From NCBI GenBank assembly GCA_951799445.1, contig OX637295.1, positions 19,716,001 to 19,780,000 of the forward strand: a DNA stretch of 64,000 nucleotides, read 5' to 3'. The position numbers were made by a program, and so were the translations under genes. The notes beneath the pieces are model-generated. The model ran no database searches. It was not told the DNA's origin and saw nothing but the letters and a program-made list of their open reading frames with translations. This stretch comes from Pseudisothecium myosuroides. Its lineage: Eukaryota; Streptophyta; Bryopsida; Hypnales; Lembophyllaceae. This document shows, piece after piece, positions 58,266 to 64,000 of the stretch (the stretch's first letter is position 1; each line of letters opens with the position of its first letter).

Positions 58266-58985
58266 ATTCATTATGTAGGTTTGTGGACAAGACACGGAAG
58301 TCATGGTGAGTGGTGATTTTGGAAGTTCAGTGGCCAAGACATAGAAATTATAGTGAGTGCTCTGTGGACAAGACATAGAAATTATGGCGAGTGTGCGTTT
58401 GAAGTTTAGTAGACAAGACATAGAAATTATGGCAAGTTGTGCTTTTGGAAGTTCAGTGGGAAAGACATGGAAATTATGGTGAGTGATGCAGTTTTGGAAG
58501 TTGAGTGATCAAGACATGGAAATTATGGCCAGTTGTGCCTTTGGAAGTTCAATGACCGCAACATGGAATTATGGCGAGTTGTGCTTTTGGAAGTTGAATG
58601 GCCAAGACATGGAAATTATTGTGAGTGACGATTTTGGAAGTTCAATGGCCAGTACATGAAAATTATGGCCAATTGTAATTTTGGAAGTTTAGTGGCCAAG
58701 ACATGGAAATTATGGCAAGTGATGCTTCTGGAAGTTCAGTGGCAAAGACGTAAAAATTATTGCAATTGGTGATTTTGGAAGTTCAGTGGCCAAGACATGG
58801 AAATTATGGCGATTGGTGCTTTTGGAAGTTCAATGGCCAAGACATGAAAATTATGGCAAGCGACACTTTTGGAAGTTTAGTGGCCAAAACATGGAAATTA
58901 TAGCAAATTGTATTTTGGGAAGCTCAGTGGCTAAGACATGAAAATTATGGTAAGTGATGCTTTTGGAAGTTTAGTGGCTAGAATC
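58266..58985 (+). repeat. 47-bp minisatellite array B (~15 units)
   Basis: Same unit as array A, at the same position of the sister 4.7-kb unit, but about half as many copies and dominated by the 'cagtggccaagacatgg' and 'gatgcttttgg' variants. The array has changed size and variant content since the duplication. Confidence 0.9.
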
Positions 58986-59520
58986 AAACGTTACAACATG
59001 ATTAGCAAGACCACTCGTTGTTGAGTGCATTGTATTAGAGGTGCAAAAATTCGACACCGAACATCTATATAATGACATTGAAGCATATTAGAATACGGAA
59101 GGAAGTAATACATTATAGCTAGATAGAAAATTGTGGTTGTATCATACTTAGTTGGCACAATATATAGAAATTGTGGTGATTAATTAGTTTTTAGTATGAT
59201 GGATATTTGAAAATAAAATGTATGTATAATTTACGTTTTTGGTGTCTACTTTTGCATATAGAAAGTTTAGAGTTTATACTTAATGTACCTAAATTACATG
59301 TAATGGAATAAGGGCTAACATCACCTTTTAGTGTGCTTAAATTTAGATACAAATAAACGATTAATTTGCAAGAGCATTAGTTTATCCTACAAATACTCAT
59401 CCACCCATGTATTAATATTATTGGTGGTGGTAGTTGTATTGGCTATAAGTGCAATCTCAAAAATCCAATTAAGTACAAGAATTCTAAATTTTGATTACAT
59501 ACACACACACACACACACAC

Positions 59521-59594
<74 letters not shown>

Positions 59595-60471
59595 TGGTTT
59601 GTTGGTCTAGTAACTCATTTAAACTATTGGACAACATACTTTTTTCTTTGTCAGAAACATGCTCGGAAACATGTGATTTTAAATGTTGATAATTTCACTT
59701 ATATATATGCGCGTGTGTGCACACTAAAAAAATCATCATTTAGGTTTGTGAGGATTAAGTAGTTGAGCCATTAGAGTTAACTAAAAAGTGGGAGGAATTT
59801 AGTTTTTTGTTCCTTAGAATAGCAAGAAATAGATAACAAAGGATCAACCTCCTTTGGGTGCATATGGAGCTCTTTTGAGTTTCATTCCTAGTTTTGCCTC
59901 CACCAATAAAAATTCACAAGTATGAGACACTGCATTAGATGAGAAATCAAACCTGTGGAGGGCTGCGTGTTCCCAGCCTGCGGGAACTACCAAATTCAGG
60001 GCCACGGTAGCTCGCTGACATGGCCGAGCGATTGCCACGTCGGAAAATTTTATTTTATTTTTAAAAAAAAAATGAATTTTATTTTTATTTTTAAAAAATG
60101 ATTTTTTTTTAATTTTTTTTTTAATTTCAAGAATGTAATTTGTTTTGTTTTGTTTTGTTTTTAGTCGGGAACAGCCGTTCCTTGAAACTACGGGGGGGAC
60201 TAGCGTCGGGAACGGGCCCGAAACGACCCTTCCGACCCTCCAAAACTCCTCTAGTGTTTATAAAAAAGGATTGAAACTCCGGATGAGAATCTTGAGTTTA
60301 GAGCTTAACCCTATAATAATAGGTTGATTACCATGGAAATCATCTATTTTGATACCATATGAATTGATCATTTGCTTCAAGAAACATATAAGAGCTCATA
60401 GGAGGTCAAATTATTGTATATGACCTCCCCTTTTTTATAAAATTCCAAAGATGAACATCTACACTTCTGTT
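58986..60471. other. Intergenic; AT-rich with one GC-rich island
   Basis: 59930-60250 is distinctly GC-richer than its surroundings, with a small inverted repeat (GTTCCC...GGGAAC) and two 'gtcgggaac' words. It is interrupted by A/T runs and a (TTTTG)n stretch. No gene or clear transposon ends. It may be an inserted fragment of different origin. Confidence 0.4.
59500..59590. repeat. (AC)n(AT)n compound microsatellite
   Basis: About 20 bases of AC repeats followed by about 68 bases of AT repeats. The overlapping frames that give long IY runs are products of the microsatellite, not genes. Confidence 0.97.
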
Positions 60472-60475
60472 TTAA

Positions 60476-61411
60476 TCCCTACATTCCCAGGGACTTTATT
60501 TCATTAGATTCCACTTCAGCAAAATTGCAATTTCTATTGTAAAGTGCAAAAAAAAATTGAAATTGTTTTTTTTGCATAGGTAACCATAGAATCTTGTACT
60601 AGAATGGTATAGAAATGTATAGAAGAAATTTCAAAGACTTTGACCTTGTGGATTGCAAGATATTTGCATTTGAAGTAAAAAACTAGAAGTTTTGTATACA
60701 TTGCTTAACTAGATTTTAAGGCTTTGAATCTTTTTAGCTTAAAATTTTTTCACTACCAATATTGAATATAAATTTTTTTATATTAAAAAATTGAGTTGAA
60801 AGTCTAGAAAAAAAATTCAATAAACACACACTTGATTTTCATTCTTTAAAAATTTGTTAAATAGAAGCAAGCACAAGATGGAAAGAAAAACTAAATTGTT
60901 AATAGGTCTTAGATGGAATTGAAATATAATAATTCCAATAATGAGATTGTTCTAGGAATTGAACAAAACCCTATTGAACTCTTTTCTTTGAAAAATTGTA
61001 AAAATTGTGTTAAAAAAATTAATTTCATAAGTCACTATAGTATTTTTTTTAAAAGATGTTTAGATTGCCCCAAAAACAAGATTGTGAGTAACTTTTTCAT
61101 TACTAGTCCATATAGAATGATTCAAATCTTTCAATGTAGATAAAAATACTTTCTACGAGAACAAAATTTTAAAAAAAATTATTTTGACTTTCTATAATTT
61201 ATTTTGTGTTGCCCGATGAACCCCGTTTAGGACTTAAGGTGGCAAAACTTTTGTTCCTAGGGGCCAATTCAAATAAAAGTTATATTCCCAAAAAGCTAAT
61301 TAAAGTATTTATTTATCTTTAGAATTTAATTTGAAAAATCACAAAAAAGTGAGAGTGTAAAAGTCTATCTGAAATTCATTTTGTCACTTGAAGAGACAAT
61401 GGGACTTTAGA
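60476..61411 (-). mobile_element. TTAA-flanked piggyBac-like element (reverse, 936 bp)
   Basis: TTAA at 60472-60475 and 61412-61415. The left end TCCCTACATTCCCAGGG and the right end CAATGGGACTTTAGA are eroded forms of the family termini. The interior has 'gaatcttgtactagaatggtata', 'gattgcaagatatttgca' and 'actagtccatatagaatga' in reverse order relative to copies 1 and 2. Length agrees with the family. Confidence 0.8.
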
Positions 61412-61415
61412 TTAA

Positions 61416-62255
61416 ATAAAAGGATTTTCCATTATCCATTGGCCACTTTTTGACCTCCGCATCCTTACAAAATTAACTCAAGACTAAGTGGTGCATTTAT
61501 TGTCGAGACAAGATTTCAAAATGAGTTTGCAGTTACAAATTGGTTTCCTCTGACTTTACAATTTACCCTATTTTCAATAGACACTTCATTTATTCTAAGC
61601 TTTGAAACCATTGTAAACCTTCTTCGTCATCCATCATTTTATATACTGAAAACATTAATCTTGTAACATTGTTGAATACACTAAATATTTGATGGATGAC
61701 AAGAAATCCATCTATGTAATACACAAGTGTAGATGTTCATCCTTGGAATTTTGTGCAAAAAAGGTCCTGCACAATAGCATTTGGAAGGAATTTGAACTCA
61801 TTGAAGGCTTTGAGATTTTTCATTAATTTTAATATTAATTGAAGTGAGTATGAGGTTAACCACATCATCATTAGTACCACTTTGTAGAAACACTAAAGGT
61901 TGGTAGTGGACACTTGCTGGGTGGAATCTTGTGGGAGGCTTCTGTTGGCCATTCTCCACGACTAAGCTATTATGAGCTATTATGAACCTAATGAACCAAA
62001 ACTTAGCTACATGGCTTAATAGTGGCCACTTGGCCAGTATTAATGTTAGGGCTCAATTCCCTTCTATTGTTGGCCTACAAAAAGTGCTTTTGGATATTTT
62101 TGTTTTTTATAGCAAATGATTCACATGATATCAAAATGGATGATTTTCACGGTGACCAACCCATCATTTCAAAGTCAAAAATGAAAAATCAAACTATCCT
62201 TTGGAAAAAGTGGATTCATCTCCTTGAATTGGGAAATAGATCCATTCGTAGGATG
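61416..62255. other. Intergenic stretch between two TTAA elements
   Basis: No gene. A 'gtgtagatgttcatc' segment near 61730 is the inverse of one at about 60450, just outside the preceding element. Confidence 0.4.
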
Positions 62256-62259
62256 TTAA

Positions 62260-63186
62260 CTCCTAAAGTTCCTTGACTATGTTTTCACCAAAAACGCTTT
62301 AAAACTACCATTTCTAAAATAAGTACCAAATTTTAGAAAAAAAATATTTTTAGACACATATAATTGTAGGATCTTGTAATACATTGGTTAGCAGAGATGT
62401 GGATTGTAAAGTTACAAAAATTTCCACTATGTAGATTACAAGATATTAGTGTTGAATTGACAAAAATCCTTTTGGGGGCCTTGCAAAAATCCGAGCAGCT
62501 GCATTTCACAAGGTCACATTTGTATGAACAATTGTCTATGTTGGTAGTGCTTCTTTGGATTCATTCCTCAAAGCAAGTTGGCTATGTGCTTGAAAAATTT
62601 CAAATCATTTAAAATTGTACAACATATAGGAAATAAATAGTAAATAGAAAGAAGTGAAGAATGATTTGAATTACTATATTGTTAAGAATTTAGTTATTGA
62701 ATTGCAAAATTCCAATTCCAATGGTTATAATGTTGTAATAAACCATCTACATCCTACTATTTTATTTTATTCCAAAATACTGAAAAGTGAGTTAATTAAA
62801 GGACTTCAAAGTTTATTTTAGAGTAGAAATTCTATAATTGGCCACAAACTAGAATCCTCATAACTTTCATCTCATTGATCAAAATGGAATAATTCAAAGC
62901 TTTCCACATATGTATAAATCTACAAAACCAATTTCAAATTTTTGATTATGAAAAAAGTGATTTTTTCTAATGTGCCTAGACTACCTAGCCGAGGAAAAAA
63001 AACTACATATCATATAAGAAATTCTTAACCATGTAGTCAAAAGTTAAAAAAATTGTTGGGCCTTAAAGAAAAACCTTGTCTCCATGTTTTGTGAAAATTT
63101 CAAAGAAAAAAATGAAAATTCCATTCATAGTGAGTTGCCCCAAAACGCTATGTTGCCAAAAAAAATGCAACATGGATCTTCAGGGC
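62260..63186 (-). mobile_element. TTAA-flanked piggyBac-like element (reverse, 927 bp)
   Basis: TTAA at 62256-62259 and 63187-63190. The left end is TCCTAAAGTTCCTTGAC and the right end is ATGGATCTTCAGGGC. The interior is diverged but keeps the family order ('ggatcttgta', 'gattacaagatatta', 'actttcatctcattgatcaaaatggaat'). No transposase. Confidence 0.7.
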
Positions 63187-63190
63187 TTAA

Positions 63191-64000
63191 ATGGTGGTCA
63201 TTCAAAGTCTACTTCATACGTTTGTCTTCCCCCAACCAAGGATTAATCTAAAAATTTACCTTGAGTTTGTGGTTGCTTAGTGTCCTACGTTCTTCACTTA
63301 TCCTTCTTTACTTATCCCACTGTGTTCTTCACCTCTCCCAGTGTGTTCTTCACCTCCCTAAGGTAACTACACCCAATTTCGACCCTTTCTAAAATCAACC
63401 CCAACAAATTCTTGCCTAAAATGTACTTCTACTATCAATGAGAGTCTAGGGTTAGTTTTAGAAACTCCTATTTTCAGCACTTTGGATATTCGTAGTTTAT
63501 TCATATGGTGTCCAAAACATGCATTCTTAGAGAATCTAGAATCCCCTTTAGACGACCAACAAGATCCCACAAAAAAAAAATTCCATTATGATAATAAAAA
63601 TTACATTGAAATCAATTGAATTGCTTGAACGGTTGATTTTAGGTGTAGTTACCTCAATGATTATTAGGCCTCTAATTCCGAATTTGAATTCCAAATTTCC
63701 AGATTTTATCATGGGTGACAAATAAAAAATTCTAGTGTCAATTTTCCTTGCAGGACGCTAAATGAGTCCCACAAAGTCAGACCAGCAGGACAAAAACGCA
63801 AGTTCTTGGGGGATAAAAGTAAAATCTTGCCCTTATTTTGAGCCATGTCTAGGATATGTTCTATACCTCCCCTAGCTAATTTGGGGTCTCTAATCGCAAA
63901 TATGAATTCTAAATTTGAAAAAATAAAAAATTGTGTGAAAAATAAAAAATTCCTGCGTTTTTCCCTGGGGTAAAATTCCTGCGTTTTCACACTGCTGGTC
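63191..64000. other. Terminal intergenic stretch
   Basis: No gene was recognised. Short repeats 'gtgttcttcacctc' (63318-63355) and 'aattcctgcgtttt' (63950-63982) are present. The window ends in noncoding DNA. Confidence 0.4.

Larger units (their letters stand above)
53137..58985 (+). repeat. 4.7-kb tandem unit 2, enlarged by transposon insertions
   Basis: Copy of 48440-53136 in the same orientation. It is interrupted by the piggyBac-like pair at 53418-54865 and by a truncated copy at 55353-55930, and it lacks the 103-bp MITE present in unit 1. Array B, shorter than array A, closes the unit. Confidence 0.75.

Noticed and set aside
59331..59762. 143-codon frame with long Ile-Tyr run
   Set aside because: The run is a translation of the (AT)n microsatellite, and the flanks have no recognisable protein.

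Overview
The window looks like nuclear DNA of a land plant. It is AT-rich and gene-poor, its GT-AG introns interrupt plant-type genes, and miniature transposons are packed between them. Three genes are recognised with confidence: an oxalyl-CoA synthetase (AAE3 type), a LysM receptor-like (pseudo)kinase of the LYR class, and a single-coding-exon GT14 glycosyltransferase. Two more have clean exon structures but no assigned function: a secreted glycine/tryptophan-rich protein and a small secreted cysteine-containing helical protein. Few introns, long leaders and the absence of obvious LTR retrotransposons would suit a non-seed plant such as a bryophyte, but that placement is a guess.

Layout. 0-8.3 kb: MITE remnants, the glycine-rich protein gene (2656-4092, +) and the cysteine-containing secreted protein gene (7481-6106, -) with a triplicated upstream block. 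8.3-15.9 kb: no genes; a 921-bp TTAA-flanked element, dispersed repeats and a Harbinger-type MITE that itself contains another MITE. 16.7-20.8 kb: AAE3 in five exons, followed by a 580-bp Stowaway-type MITE. 21.6-25.6 kb: noncoding, with a perfect hairpin and a second Harbinger-type MITE. 25.8-28.1 kb: LYR gene, followed by a decayed duplicate of its own 3' end. 28.9-33.3 kb: a 1.1-kb foldback, a 926-bp TTAA element and a SINE-like retroposon with 14-bp target duplications. 33.5-37.2 kb: GT14 gene with an internally duplicated leader. 37.7-64 kb: almost entirely repeats.

The main unusual signal is in the repeats. (1) A family of about 0.92-0.94 kb elements is flanked by TTAA with termini like CCCCTAAAGGACC, the target and end structure of piggyBac transposons. 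At least eight copies or fragments occur here, one nested inside another. (2) A 4.7-kb unit carrying a 47-bp minisatellite is duplicated in tandem (48.44-53.14 and 53.14-58.98 kb), and different transposons entered each copy afterwards, so events can be ordered in time. (3) A cluster of TAAGG...CCTTA MITEs lies at 42.3-45.5 kb.

The genes show no functional linkage: oxalate catabolism, chitin or LCO-type perception, Golgi glycosylation and secreted or wall proteins simply sit in the same region. Coordinates come from reading by eye. Exon borders are supported by GT-AG and phase agreement. Repeat borders away from terminal motifs are approximate.
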